A stretch of DNA of 64,000 nucleotides, taken from assembly GCA_014529385.2 (NCBI GenBank), contig CM043962.1:48682598-48746597 (forward strand), given 5' to 3'. Shown here one piece after another: positions 35,884 to 47,467 of this stretch. Below the pieces are notes generated by a model. The model was given only the letters and a program-made list of their open reading frames with translations. It had not been told where the DNA came from and did not search any database. Every line of letters begins with the position of its first letter. The first letter of the stretch is position 1. A program made the position numbers and the translations under genes. This stretch comes from Adiantum capillus-veneris. Lineage: Eukaryota; Streptophyta; Polypodiopsida; Polypodiales; Pteridaceae.

Positions 35884-36655
35884 CCAGGGCACATAATATC
35901 TTCAGGCTCTGTCTATCTGAGGCGCTACATCGCATCAGGTTGTTCTCCCAAGGGTCGATCAGCCAGGGTTTTTGCAACTGGAGCCAGATCTGCCAAAGTT
36001 TTTACATCAACCAGGCAAGCGCAAAAATGGGAGCCATTTCTGTCGCAGAGGACCTCACCTCAACCTACGTTTTTTGCAAGAAACATCAAATCTGCTGATT
36101 TCCTTGCTAGCGCTACAATTCTGGGACAATTTCATCGTCGAAAATGCCCCCCCTCCATTTGCGTTTTTTACCTTCATCTGCGTTTTAGAGTTTTCAGCCC
36201 ATTTTCGACGGTTTTATTGGTCACTTTGTGAGATTGACACCTTCCACAAGTTGCTGGGCACCTAGAGTAACCATCAAGCCTTTGTTTTTTTCAACAAACA
36301 CAAGGTTTTTGGTGCCAAAAAGTGTAGCAAAAGTGGGCTGCAAATTGACCTGCGTTTTTGCAGCAGGAGGGCAACGCTCAGCTTCTAGACCCCAGATCTC
36401 ACCACCACCTACCCGGCTTTGCATCTGGTGCATTGCCGGCGAGTATCCTCTCCGTCTTCATCAGATTTCAGCCATTAACCCTTGCTGTTTTCTCTGTTTT
36501 CAGCCCACCTGGGGTTGTGCCAGGGATTCACCATCCTTCCTACACCCTCTGCACCGCTCCTGTCCTGCCGGGAGCGTATGAGCACAGTAAAAATCGCTGG
36601 ACAGCAGTGTTTTCATCACCTTGCAGTTGCGTTTTTTGGTGGACAACAGCCTCTT
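35884..36655 (+). other. E internal region, first part, no gene recognised
   Basis: Several overlapping frames of 64-150 codons occur but none has a retroelement domain. The sequence carries GCGTTTTT-like words that resemble those in the A LTR. Confidence 0.45.
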
Positions 36656-37835
36656 TGTTAGGTGCAGCGGAATGAATGTTTGCGCTTTGCTCAAGATGAG
36701 TGTTCCGAACTATGCTCAAGGTTCCTTTTGTTCTTATGGAAGGTAGAGCCTTCCGTTCTTAATGAGAGAGTGCTATGATCACAAACAAAGTGAATGGACA
36801 CTGTGCGTGCAAGTGTATGAGACTGAGAGATAGAGAGAGAAGAGAGATACGACACCAGAGACGTTGTAAAACCCTCCTCCGAAGGCCCCACTCTCGTCGG
36901 CGAGTGGTCTACTTTTTGATTGCACAAAGTGGTACAATGCGTATGCAATGGACTGATGCAACTTGGACTATGCCGATGACGACGACGACTTGATGGCTGA
37001 AATCTAAGATCTTCTAACTGCTGAATTTTGGGACTGTTTCGGTGGCTGAAAATGACTGTTTTGGCTGCGTTTTATGGCTGAATTTGGGGGTTCTTCTGCA
37101 ACCAAATTAGGGCTGATCTGCTACGATTTCATCTGCTAAAAATCTGCGTTTTTGACTGCTACAGGTCTGCGTTTTTAGGGCTGATGTCGCTGGCTGAAAA
37201 CGTTGAGAGTTGCAGGTCATTGCTGGCGTTTTTGTGGCTGAAAACGCTGATCCTTTGCTGAGGTTGCTAGCATTAGTAAACGCTAGGGAAAGGCTGCTTT
37301 TGGGTAGGGGAAAACGCCAAGGGTGATGGCTCTGCTAGCGATAGGCTGAGGTGGGGAAATCGCCAAGGATGGAGAAAGGCTGGCGATCCCAGAAAACGCT
37401 ACGGCTGATGTGAGGGGCCTCACCAAGCGAGCTTGACGAGGTTCTTGCTAAGAAAGGGAGGGAACACCTTTTGCTTGGAAAGCCTGCTGTGCTCCTTGCT
37501 CATCTGCCCTATTGTGCTAACTTGGGTTTGCTTATATATTAACTTACCCAATTTGCCCTACTGAGTTCCCAACAAAAGTCACTTACTAAATAAGTGAAAA
37601 ATGTCAAAAATAGGGAAAAATAGGATAAAGTCAATTGAAAATTTCCCAAACTGACTCTGATGGAATCTGATGGAAATGCTTATGCTTATGCAGTGTGCAA
37701 CCAGAGGATATGCATCTACACCGAGTGACTGGGCATGCACGGTCTACGAATAGACTCACAAAAGTGCCAGATCACTTCTAATCTAAACCGACTGGACTTG
37801 ACGGAAACCCTGTTATGGTGTAGCTTGTCCACGGA
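36656..37835 (-). repeat. family A solo LTR, inverted, slightly truncated
   Basis: It begins TGTTAGGTGCAGCGGAA and ends at CTTGTCCACGGA, about 30 bases short of the other A copies. CTCTT flanks it on both sides (36651-36655 and 37836-37840). That may be a true target duplication with an unusual end, or a coincidence after truncation. Confidence 0.8.
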
Positions 37836-37840
37836 CTCTT

Positions 37841-38933
37841 GGCTTTTGTTTTTCACAGAGGATGAAGTTACCTCCTGCCAGGACACCATCCAATGGTGGT
37901 TCGTGCGGTCTCTCAATGACTGCTCTGCAGTACACGGTATCTTCGACATCAGCTTGATCATCTACGGGCGTACGATCCTTGGGAGATCTATTCGTTCCAG
38001 CCATCATTTGGCAGTTGCACACTCCAGAGGGGGTGGTGACTTGTGGTTTGCTATGGACACACCTATGCACTTATCTAAGGAGTTCACACGAGATATGGCC
38101 ATGCTCATCGCATATGGGATTCCGACATTCCCAGAGAAGACACCACCATCTTGGGTGGACAGACACTTATCACTTACCTCGACACGCCAGATCACTTGAT
38201 TACACAGGAGCATCTACATGGACTTAGGGAGAGGATATGGATCTCTTCTTGGACATGGTTCATTGCTTGGATCTACAGACTGGAGTGGGACTTCAGTGCT
38301 TTGGACTCTCTTGGAGAGTTTGCCCGCAAGATGCGGGAGATCAGGCATCATTACACGACTACATCCGGAGTCACCCGGAGCTTGGCTTGGTTGGTAGTGC
38401 AGTTGCTCTTCTACATTCCTGATCATTTGGATTTCTACCTTCAGAGTTACTTACACTCACCCTCGGTAACCTTACAGCAGACTTATCCCCCGACCTGGGT
38501 AGTAGGCCACTCCTAGCTCACTTCACATTGAGAGCCACACCAAGATGCAGTTTGGTGGCGTTGTTGGCACGGATTCTGTTTTGGTTGACACCGAAGGATT
38601 GGAGACAGGAGATACAGGCAAGACGGCGCATACACATTGGTTTAGCCTTTCCTCTTCTCAAAGGATCTTCGCAGCGCAGAGTTCTCAGTCTGGCTTCCCT
38701 TCTTCATACAGGATGATTACGGTGTACACAGCTTGGTCTGACCACACCGCTTCTCAGAGGCCCTTCACAGCGCAAACTGTTGAGTCTGGCTTTCCCCTCA
38801 CCTTGGATTACCCTACCTACTGACAGGACACCATCCGGTGGTGGGCCGCGCAATCTCTCGATGACTGCTATAGCTTATGGTAGCTTCTATAGTGCAGACT
38901 GTTTAGTCTGGCTTTCCTTGATTCGGAGGACCT
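37841..38933 (+). pseudogene. E internal region, decayed coding sequence with internal repeats, unknown function
   Basis: Frames shift from 37841 to 38516 (for example QDTIQWWFVRSLNDC near 37880 and WSWTWFIAWI-like Trp-rich runs near 38260), then to 38545-38823. A second copy of the QDTI-WW-SL-DC peptide (CQDTIRWWAAQSLDDC) lies near 38822, about 945 bases on. A GCAAACTGTTGAGTCTGGCT-like segment recurs near 38672, 38770 and 38895. No capsid, protease or RT motif is visible. It may be the old gene of E or captured host sequence. F interrupts it, and it continues at 51939. Confidence 0.35.
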
Positions 38934-39431
38934 TGTTAGCATGCAAACGACAAGAAAAACGAGTGCCTCTATAGCCTTGCACGAGTCACACCGTCGGAAG
39001 GAAGAACTATTGCACGGCCGAAATCACCTGTGATAAACACTTATAGAGATTTATGAAAAACCCTTCAAGCATAGAACACACTCGATATTCGGAAAAACCA
39101 AGGACATCATGACGAAGCTCGTCTCTAGGAGATGTCCGTAGAGTATCCATAGGCAAAAAACAGATGAGAAATGAAGAAGTTATGGCCACTCGAACATGGA
39201 GGTGTCCTCTTTCTTGCTAAAAAATGAGCTCTCTGGCAGTTGTGCAGATGTTGCAGCTATTACAATGGGGACCTTCTTATCTTTTATCCCCAAGAATTTT
39301 CTCTCTCTTCTTAGCCGACAAGGCTCTCTATCAAGGCATCTTTTAATTGGCTCATTTTAGGCCTTTTTTGGGTTAAAAATGAGGTGTCGGTGACCCTATG
39401 ACCAAGGAATGGGGTGGGGGCAAGTGGCCGA

Positions 39432-39971
39432 TGTCACAAAGTGATGACGTGGCGGACAGCAGACACCCTAATTTCTGCCAGAAACCCTAAAATTCCTGCA
39501 AACCCTAATTTTTGCCAAAAACCCTAAATTCCGAAAATCGCGGAGGCGGATTATTAAAAAAAAAAAAAGGAAAATGATGAGCGACGCGAATTTTGCTTTT
39601 GCTTTTTTAAAAAAAAAAAAAGAGAAAAGACTCTCTAAGAGAGAGAGAACTGATGCTTTTGATTTTAAAAGCTTTTGGGGCTCTGCTTTTGGGCATCCCT
39701 TGTAACCTTTAAATTAGTGGTGAGGGCCTCACTTCTCAGGGCATCTGGACGCAGAGTCTGAGAGTGAAACCCTAACCGCTCTCTTGTACTTTGATGATTG
39801 ATTAATACAAAAAGAAATACCGAAAGGGGCGCCAGTCTTTGGGGCCAATATCTCTAGGCACGGAACTCCGCCGGGCCAGTGCAAATCTATTGTGATCTGT
39901 GAATTGTTTTGAAGTGGTTATTTGGTGCTGTCGCGGTTGATTCTTGACTTGGAGTGTCCAAGTTTGTTACA
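39432..39971 (+). repeat. B3 5' LTR
   Basis: 540 bp, TGTCACAAAGTGATG to CAAGTTTGTTACA. Near its start it has five ACCCTAA words (telobox-like). Two poly-A runs follow, then GCTTTTGGGCATCCCTTG and the conserved box (39813-39846). Confidence 0.93.
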
Positions 39972-39972
39972 G

Positions 39973-39984
39973 TGGTATCAGAGC
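39973..39984 (+). promoter_or_regulatory. B3 primer-binding site
   Basis: TGGTATCAGAGC, a perfect tRNA-iMet site one base after the LTR. Confidence 0.95.
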
Positions 39985-40041
39985 ACGGCCGATTTCTCTT
40001 CTATGGGAAATCCGATCCCCGAATTTTTTTCCGCGGCACCT

Positions 40042-41604
40042 ATGGCTTCAGGCAATGATCAGTCGACTCCCTCTGCATCTGGAGATGCGGGCTGGGATCA
40101 CAACGAAGATTCAGACAGAGTATGGCCCGCCTCGGCCTACTCAGGCGGAGCAAAGAGAAATGGAGCGTCGTCAATTGATCAGCGATGCAACAAAGATGAT
40201 GCTCAATTTTGCCAAGGACCCGAAGATGGCAAAATATATGAACCAGACCTCTTTGGAAGAGGTACAGATGGAGTGGCAGAGAACCACAACACCACTCTCG
40301 AAACCCGCTCTCAAGAAACCTTCTGCCTCCAAGAAATATACGGAGAAGGAACTAGAGAATGTGGTTGATGCACGGATTGCTCAGCTTTTTGACACGCAAA
40401 AGAAAGCCAAAAAGCACGGCAAAAAGCAGAAGAAAGGCACTGACTTCCCGGGATATTTAGGTCGTCGGTCGACATTTGACAAGGCAAAGAAATTGAAGAA
40501 GCGCGTCAAGTTTGAAGACCTACCCAGTTCTTCTTCTTCTTCTTCTGACAGTTCTTCTAGCTCCTCGGACTCGAGCGAAGAAGACAGAAAAGGTAAAAAG
40601 CGAAGCAAGAAGCAAAGCTTTGGAAAGGGCAAGAAAAAGGCAAAGAAGGCTACATCTCGCCCAGAGACTGACAGTTCTACTGAGGACTCGTCTACAGACA
40701 GCTCAGATTCCGATGACGGAAAGTTTTATGCGAATAAGAAGAATTTTTACAAAGCCAACCAGTATGACTTTCTCGAAGATAAAAGCAAGAAAGTCCGAGA
40801 GTTTAAGGAAGGTGGCCACTCGATCAAGTTTGATACTTTTTCAGGATACTCGGATGCTTCGAAGGCTGTGTCTTTTTTCAGCAGTTTGACATCGCTTTCG
40901 CGGGAGGACGCTATTCAGAGCACTCCAAGATTCACAGAGCTGCCTCTTACTTTAAGAGGAATGCTCGTACTTGGTGGTCCACGCTTCTTTTAAACAAGAC
41001 TGCGCCAGTTAAATGGCTGAAATTTAAGAAGCTTTTTATTTCTTCTTGGTTGACGCAAGAATATGAACGAGATATACGAGCTGCTTGGAACCATCTCTGG
41101 ATGACCAAGAGCGATACAGTGAATTCTTATTGTGAAAGATTCTGGAGCTCTTTTCTACCCTCCTCTTCATTCAAGAAGATCTCGTTCAGAGAACAGATTG
41201 AGCGGTTTACCTTGGGTCTACCTACAGAGATCCGAAATCACTACTTGGAACAGAAGTCAGCTTCTATTCAGGAGTTGATGAGTCATGCGAAGCGGGGCTT
41301 TGCCATTCACTCTGGCAGTTTGACCTACCCCACAGATAAGGCCATGACACAACGAGCCGAACAGACTTCTGGGAATGAAAGTAGAATGAAAAAGAGCAAC
41401 CCAGAGAAAAAGGATGCACAACCCAAGCTTACTCCTGAGGAGAGAGCTCGCTTCATCAGAGAGGGGAAGTGCTTTGGATGCGGGGAACATGGACATATTT
41501 CCGCGAAGTGCCCTGATACGGCACAGAAAGAACAGAATGATAAAAATGACGACAGGTCTGAGAGTTCGAGAGCAGCTGAGGAATGTGGCAGAAAAGGCAG
41601 ATAG
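40042..41604 (+). pseudogene. B3 gag
   Basis: The N-terminus MASGNDQSTPSASGDAG starts at 40042. A small deletion near 40116, seen against B2, shifts the frame. The next frame is open to 40993 with EYGPPRP, QLISDATKMMLNFAKD, a Lys-rich block and a striking Ser/Asp-rich block (about 40528-40580). A further shift leads to 41050-41604, with WLTQEYERDIRAAW-type capsid sequence, VNSYCERFWSSFLP and the intact knuckle CFGCGEHGHISAKCP (about 41470). Gag is therefore broken in at least two places. Confidence 0.88.
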
Positions 41605-42111
41605 AAAAGCAGAATTGGTACCACATGGCGTGGAACCTGCACCGAGTCTAATGAATGAAAGTACAAACTTTGCCGCTTTTGGGGCAAAGTGAAGGATCGG
41701 GAAGCTCTTTTGAAGGAGCCAAGGCCAACTTCTTTTCACTTGGAATTGGCGGCTCGATTTGGAACTACGCCCGACAAACTGACGCTACAGGCGGAGTTAG
41801 TTCGACTGGCACCCGGATGGGATGTTGCCATTACACCGAGCATTGGCAAACTTCGTTTGCAATGACAGGGGTGTTCAGGGCACGCGAGTGACGTTCTACT
41901 CGGGATCCCTCGATACCACAAGAACTACGCCGTGGTTGACTACCGGGCCGAGAAAGCGACTTTGATAAATGAAGGGCTTAGAGATTGTACTTGAAGAACT
42001 TCAGTTTTCTTACTCATTCTTTTGGGAGAACTGAACGATGGATAAAAGTTGAAAATGTTTTGACCTGAAGAAAAGAACGCCAAGATTTTTTTTTCTCCAC
42101 GCTCATGCCGA
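41605..42111 (+). pseudogene. B3 protease, catalytic site lost
   Basis: Frames around 41690-41760 align with the D protease, but the bases encoding the active-site Asp and Pro are deleted at 41708-41716 and the frame changes. Later pieces resemble PSIGKLRLQ and a VLLGIP-type end. No working protease is possible. Confidence 0.7.
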
Positions 42112-44182
42112 TTGCTTTTGAGAGGGCCTGAAGATCATACCATTGATCTGAAATCTGGAAGCACGCCACCGAATCGGCCACCTTATCGTGTGAGCCGAGT
42201 ACAGAATGCAAAGATTATGAACTCAGTGAAAGACCTCTTGGAAAAGGGTCTTGTCCAGCCTAGTACTTCACCGTATTGCTCTCCAGTGTTGTTGGTTTTG
42301 AAGAAAGACGGATCTTGGAGAATGTGCATCGATTATAGCACTCTCAACGAAATCACCATCAAGAACAGATTTCCGATTCCTAGGATCGATGATATACTCG
42401 TGCTTTAGCAGGATTGACTTGAAGAGTGGATATCATCGGATCAGGATAGCGCCAGGAGATGTCTACAAGACAGCTTTTCGGACGACTTTTGGGTTATTTG
42501 AGTTTTTGGTGATGCCTTTTGGCTTAACCAATGCTCCTGCGACATTTAACCGGATGATGGATAGGATTTTTCGAGAGTACAGGCTATTTGTTGGCACTTT
42601 CTTTGACGACATCATTGTTTTCTCCAAGAATGAGGCAAAACACAGAGATCATCTGTTTCAAGTCTTTCAGGCATTACGAGATCACACATTAGTGATTAAT
42701 GCTAAGAAAAGTGAATTTTTCCTACCAGAGATACATTTTTTGGGACACATTGTGTCAACAGCAGGAGTGCAAATGAACCCGGCCAAGATAGAGACTATCC
42801 GTGATTGGCCCGATTTGAGGAATGTCCATGAAGTTAGAAGCTTCTTGGGACTGTGTTCGTACTACAGGCGGTTCATACGAAAATTTGCAGAGGTTGCTTC
42901 CCCTTTGCATACCTTGACACAGAAAGGAGTACCTTTTTCGTGGGGACCCACAGAGGTGACTGCCTTTCAGACGTTGAAAGAGAAATTCACTACAGGACCA
43001 GATTTGACTTTGTCGGACTTGCAGAAGTCATTTGAAGTATTTTGTGATGCTTGTGGTCGTAGTCTGGGTACGGTCTTGATGCAAGAAGGCCATGTCATAG
43101 CTTACGAGAGCCGTTTGTTCTCTAGGCCGGAGATGACAGCACAGATCTATGGGAAAGAGCTTTTGGCGGTTATCCACGCTCTTACTCAGTGGCGGCATTA
43201 CCTACTCGGAGCGGATTTTACTGTCTTTACACACCATCAGAGTTTGCGCTACTTCTTGTCACAGAAGCAGCTTTCGGAAAAGCAGATGCGGTGGGTGAAC
43301 ATCTTGTCACAGTTCCACTTCCAGATTGTCCATGTGCAGGGACAGAAGAATGTGGTGGCAGATGCTTTGTCTCGAAAACCGTTGGTTCTGGCTATTTCCG
43401 CGATACATCATAGGAGCTTCGAGGATATGGTCGATCAGTGTGCCACAGATACAGATTTTGCAGATATTTTCACACGGATACGGGATGGGGAGATAGTAGC
43501 TGGATACTCCCTTCGGGAAGGCTACTTGATGAAAAAGACTATGTTGTGCGTTACACAGCCGTTGAGGGAAAAGGTTATGACTGATTGCCACTGTCCACCT
43601 TTTACGGGTCACCGCGGCATTGCTACCACCATGAAAGGGGTAGAGAGAGATTTCTTTTGGCGGAGACTGAAGAAGGATATGGAAGAGTTTGTGCGCAGTT
43701 GCTTGGTAAGCCAGAAGGTCAAGTTTGACAGGCATAAGGCACAGGGATTGTTACAGCCTTTACCCATACCCACCCGCCCCTGGGAAAATATTGAAATGGA
43801 TTTCATTTTTTTGATCTCCCGAGAATACAGAATGATCACGATGATTTTCCGATTACATGGCACGCCTGAGACGATTGTCTCCGACAGAGACCCCAGATTT
43901 ATGAGTTTGTTTTGGAAGGCAATTTGGGAGAACATTGGCACGCGGTTGCAGTTCTCGTCATCGTTCCACTTGCAGACTGACGGGCAATCTGAGATTGCCA
44001 ATTCAATGATTTTAGATTTATTGAAGTCTTGTGTCTCACATCAGAAGACTCAATGGGAAAAGAACTTACCTTTGGTGGAATTTGCCTACAATAACACGAT
44101 ACACTCTTCGACGGGGAAGACGCCATGTGAGATTGTTGAAAGTGCTGCGAAGGTTCCATCCTTCCTGAGCACGAAAGATTAG
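42112..44182 (+). pseudogene. B3 RT, RNase H and integrase
   Basis: 42112-42408 holds the RT start ([35 protein letters not shown]). A short deletion near 42400 shifts the frame, and 42389-44182 is then open for 597 codons: RIDLKSGYHRIRI, MPFGLTN, FFDDI, FCDACGRSLGTVL, VADALSR, FTGHRGI, SDRDP and TDGQSE. Three key sites are changed. The RNase H Asp in TDHQ is His (FTHHQ). The integrase zinc motif CLVC is CLVS. About 37 residues are missing between the first and second integrase Asp. The enzymes must be inactive. Confidence 0.93.
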
Positions 44183-44750
44183 AAATTTGAAGCGGATGAA
44201 TATTCGCGAGACTTGGATACGGCTTTTGCCAAGGTTCGCGAGACTTTACACAAGTCTCAAGAATGACAGAAAAAGGCAGCGGATCGCCATCGTCGCGACT
44301 GGAAACTGAAGGAGGATGATTGGGTGCTCTTACTTTTGAGAAGGCACGCCTAAGAAAGAAAAAGGGAAAGGAGAGGCTTTTTCCAAAGCTTAGTATGTGA
44401 TACTACGGACCTTTCCAGATCACAGAAAAGATGAATGATATCTCCTTCCGATTGAAACTGCCAAATACTTGGAGGATTCACAATGCATTGCATGTGAGTC
44501 TCTTGAAACCTGTTAAGGGTGATGTGCCTGATCATGGGGAGCCTAATGAGCAACCCAAAGTGGAAGAAAACGAGGAGATCCTTGTTCCTGAACAAATTTT
44601 GGCACATAATGATACGAAGAAAGGTAAAGTCCGAAGGCGGTTCTTGGTTTAGTTCAAGAACTTTCCTGCATTTGATGCGAAGTGGATGGAGGAGGAGGAC
44701 CTAGCAGATACTCCTCGGATTGTGAAACTTTACCTCGATGTTTTGGTTTA
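44183..44750 (+). pseudogene. B3 integrase tail and chromodomain remnant
   Basis: Broken frames read KAADRHRRDWKL, ERLFPKLSM, YGPFQITEKMNDISF, HNALHVSLLKPVKGDV and finally FKNFPAFDAKWM, a chromodomain core. At least four stops or shifts occur. Confidence 0.85.
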
Positions 44751-45355
44751 GCATAGTCTACTCCAAACGGAACCCAGAATTCAGCTTGGCCGGAGATCTG
44801 GTGCAAAGGGATGCACAAGAGGGGAGTCACTCCACTCCTTTGTCAACAGATGCCTCGATTTTGATACTAAAGTCATTGATGTCTCTTTGAGCTTCAGGGA
44901 TACTGAGAGCTGACAGTATTCTGCTGGATGACTTTATGAAATGGAATTCCTGATAATGATACTGATTTGTTCTTGACTTCTTGTGAGTGCAGGAACTGAT
45001 GCCGAAATGACTGCAGCATTTTGGTCTGATTGATCTCGAATAGACATGGTTGCAATAGGGGTTAGTCAATCGGACATCGATGAGGTCCCAATTGGACCTA
45101 GATGTGATTGCTAGCTACATTGCCGATAAATCATGGTCTAAGATCCGAATGAATGTTGAATGTCATGAGATGTCCTGTGATGTCTGGTGATGTCCTGTGA
45201 TGTCGTGTGATGTGACTGTCGATTTTGTACATGTGCTAGATGTGTGTTCCTAGTACGTAGGTACTAACAATCAGTGTCTGCTAAGACGGTTTATGGCTTT
45301 TGTCGGTTTTGCAGGCGTAATCACGGTCGATTACAATGCTTTCAAGAGGGGGGTA
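44751..45355 (+). other. B3 3' untranslated region and polypurine tract
   Basis: Non-coding. It has a short tandem array of TGATGTCCTG-like units (45167-45215) and ends with TTCAAGAGGGGGGTA (45341-45355) against the LTR. It provides the reference that shows how the split B2 3' region fits together. Confidence 0.85.
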
Positions 45356-45711
45356 TGTCACAAAGTGATGACGTGGCGGACATCAGAAACCCTAATTTCT
45401 GCCAGAAACCCTAAAATTCCTGCAAACCCTAATTATTCCTTGTAACCTTTAAATTAGTGGTGAGGGCCTCACTTCTCAGGGCATCTGGACGCAGAGTCTG
45501 AGAGTGAAACCCTAACCACTCTCTTGTACTTTGATGATTGATTAATACAAAAAGAAATACCGAAAGGGGCGCCAGTCTTTGGGGCCAATATCTCTAGGCA
45601 CGGAACTCCGCCGGGCCAGTGCAAATCTATTGTGATTTGTGAATTGTTTTGAAGTGGTTATTTGGTGCTGTCGCGGTTGATTCTTGACTTGGACTGTCCA
45701 AGTTTGTTACA
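45356..45711 (+). repeat. B3 3' LTR, internally deleted
   Basis: 356 bp with the same ends as the 5' LTR. A deletion of about 184 bp between CCTAATTA and CCTTGTAACC removes the poly-A runs. The conserved box is at 45553-45586. Confidence 0.93.
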
Positions 45712-46446
45712 GCCGAGGACCAAAAAACGTGTCCAGGCGCTTGTCCAGGCTGGTGGGAACTCAAAAATGCGCTATCTCCCTCCCCATGAGCCCACAAGCC
45801 CCTCCATAGCCAACCTTGTGAGCTCCTTTCACTTGATACACCCATAATAGACTCCCCCTTTACGCTATATACCCCTCACTCTCCACTTTTCCCTTCCCAT
45901 GTGGGATAATCCCCCCACCACATCGCACTTCCTCCTCAAGTTTCCCAACTCCCTCATGCCCAAAAATTTCCAGATTTTCCCCAAAATAGGAGCACTTCTT
46001 GAGCAACTTCCCCAAAGCATAACTTGCTACTCTGGTCACCAAATGACACACCGTAACACACGGCTCGAAGCCCATCATCTCGGCTACATCTAGATTTCTT
46101 AAACCTCAGCATTTCTAATTCCAATCATCAAGTTGGCCCAGTTGCCCTTGTCGCATGCACCTGCAATCACCTTTTAAGTTGAGACCGCCTAGTTCGGATG
46201 CCCATAACTCATGATGCACGAGCTATAAAGCACGGCTGAAAATACTTATTAAAAACCATGTTTTGGAGACTCGAACAACTCAAAACATTAGCACCCAAGC
46301 CCGGAAAAATCACACCTTTGTACATGAAGTTTTACAGGGCCACTTCTAACACTTGCAGGGCTATGTACACATATATACACGAGGCTAGTGGGCAAGCTTT
46401 TTGGCATGACTTAGTGACTTTATGCTCATCCAAAAAATGCCTGACA

Positions 46447-46480
46447 TAGCTTGCCAACCCCCTCCCACCCTGCTTGATCA
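46447..46480 (-). promoter_or_regulatory. F polypurine tract
   Basis: On the minus strand the sequence AGGGTGGGAGGGGG lies close to the LTR start, which confirms the minus orientation of F. Confidence 0.8.
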
Positions 46481-46513
46481 TTCATGACAAGCAGAGGTTT
46501 CTAGGGTGAGCAA

Positions 46514-47282
46514 CTACTGCAGCTCATTCCCAGAAACCTCATTTACATTCTCAGATATTTCCACACTGTCTTCCTCTATTGACAGCATCTCATCCGTCAC
46601 AATGGTCATCAAACGTGCCAGATATTTCTTCAATCTGTAACCATTAACACGATATTTATGTTGTGCACCACTGATATCTGCCAACTGATATTTGCCATTA
46701 TCAAACTTCTTGCCAACAGTAAAAGGACCTTCCCATCTGATTTGAAACTTTTTTTGAAAGGTATTGTCAAACTTACTGTTGTATTGCAACACCAGATCAC
46801 CCTTTTCAATTCCCTTAGCCTTTACGCATTCATTAGCTTTTAGTTGAGCCTTCTTTGACACTTCTTCATAGTAGCTCAAAACTAAAACTCTGTCCAATTG
46901 CAAACATTGTAAATCCAACAATCTTTTCTGCCAAGCATAAGAAATCAAACAGCTTTCCCCTAAATCCTGGTCCTCTAGCAGAAAGTAGATCTAAGGGCAC
47001 TCCAAATTTGCAGCATATATGCTCATATACAAACTTTCCCATCTCCTTAATGGTAATTTGTTTGATAGCTTTAGCTTAAGTCCATCGTGACAAATAATCC
47101 ACTGCAGTCAAAATGTAAGCATTTCTTTTGCTAGTCACAGTTAAGGGTCCAATAGCATCAAGACCCCATTTTTCAAACACATCAAAAGCTAGAATTGTCT
47201 TTCGCAATTCGGGCTTCCAAATTCTCTCCATCTTTTGGCAAGACAAACACGACTTGCACCATCCCGCTGAATGCTTGGCCAT
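46514..47282 (-). pseudogene. F integrase, broken
   Basis: 47076-47282 has the zinc-site end (CKSCLSCQK) and the first catalytic region (FDVFEKWGLDAIGPL, VDYLSRWT). 46514-46948 has the C-terminal region (KGDLVLQYN, FQIRWEGPFTVGKKF, YRVNGYRLKKYL). The middle, with the second Asp and the Glu, is only partly present in another frame (46949-47075). The VNG-RLKKY ending is typical of the Tat/Athila branch, which lacks a chromodomain. Confidence 0.85.
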
Positions 47283-47467
47283 ACATAGTCTTCTTGCAAA
47301 ATTTTATGCAACATGATCTTCATGGGAAAATGGCCTCCACAAGATCCCTCATTATTTTCTTCGAAAATTTTGTAGATTTCCTCTTTCCAAGGCACACGAC
47401 GCAAAACCAAATCACTTCCTTGCACATCATCAAGCATTTTGTATTTCCTCGCTTTTCTTATAAACGC
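47283..47467 (-). pseudogene. F integrase N-terminus and linker, decayed
   Basis: The minus frame 47189-47437 reads LRRVPWKEEIYKIFEENNEGSCGGHF and MLHKILQEDYVWPSIQRD, the His-His part of the integrase zinc domain, with frameshifts on both sides. Confidence 0.7.

Larger units (their letters stand above)
39432..45711 (+). mobile_element. B3: complete family B gypsy insertion, target duplication GCCGA
   Basis: LTRs at 39432-39971 and 45356-45711, primer-binding site, degenerate gag-pol and polypurine tract are all in order. GCCGA occurs on both sides (39427-39431 and 45712-45716), and the other F LTR shows the empty site. The 3' LTR lacks about 184 bp present in the 5' LTR. I count about five substitutions over the shared 356 bp, so the insertion looks recent relative to the decay of its genes. 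Confidence 0.95.
38934..46446 (-). repeat. F 3' LTR (left), split by B3
   Basis: The arms 38934-39431 and 45717-46446 align with the right LTR (50300-51938). Without B3 it is about 1.23 kb. On the minus strand it starts TGTCAGGCATTTTTTGG, directly after a polypurine tract, and ends CTTGTCGTTTGCATGC. If the plus-strand end is placed at 38935, ACCTT and ACGTT (51939) form a near target duplication. Confidence 0.85.

Noticed and set aside
39470-39530. Interstitial telomere
   Set aside because: The ACCCTAA words are spaced irregularly and not in tandem arrays.
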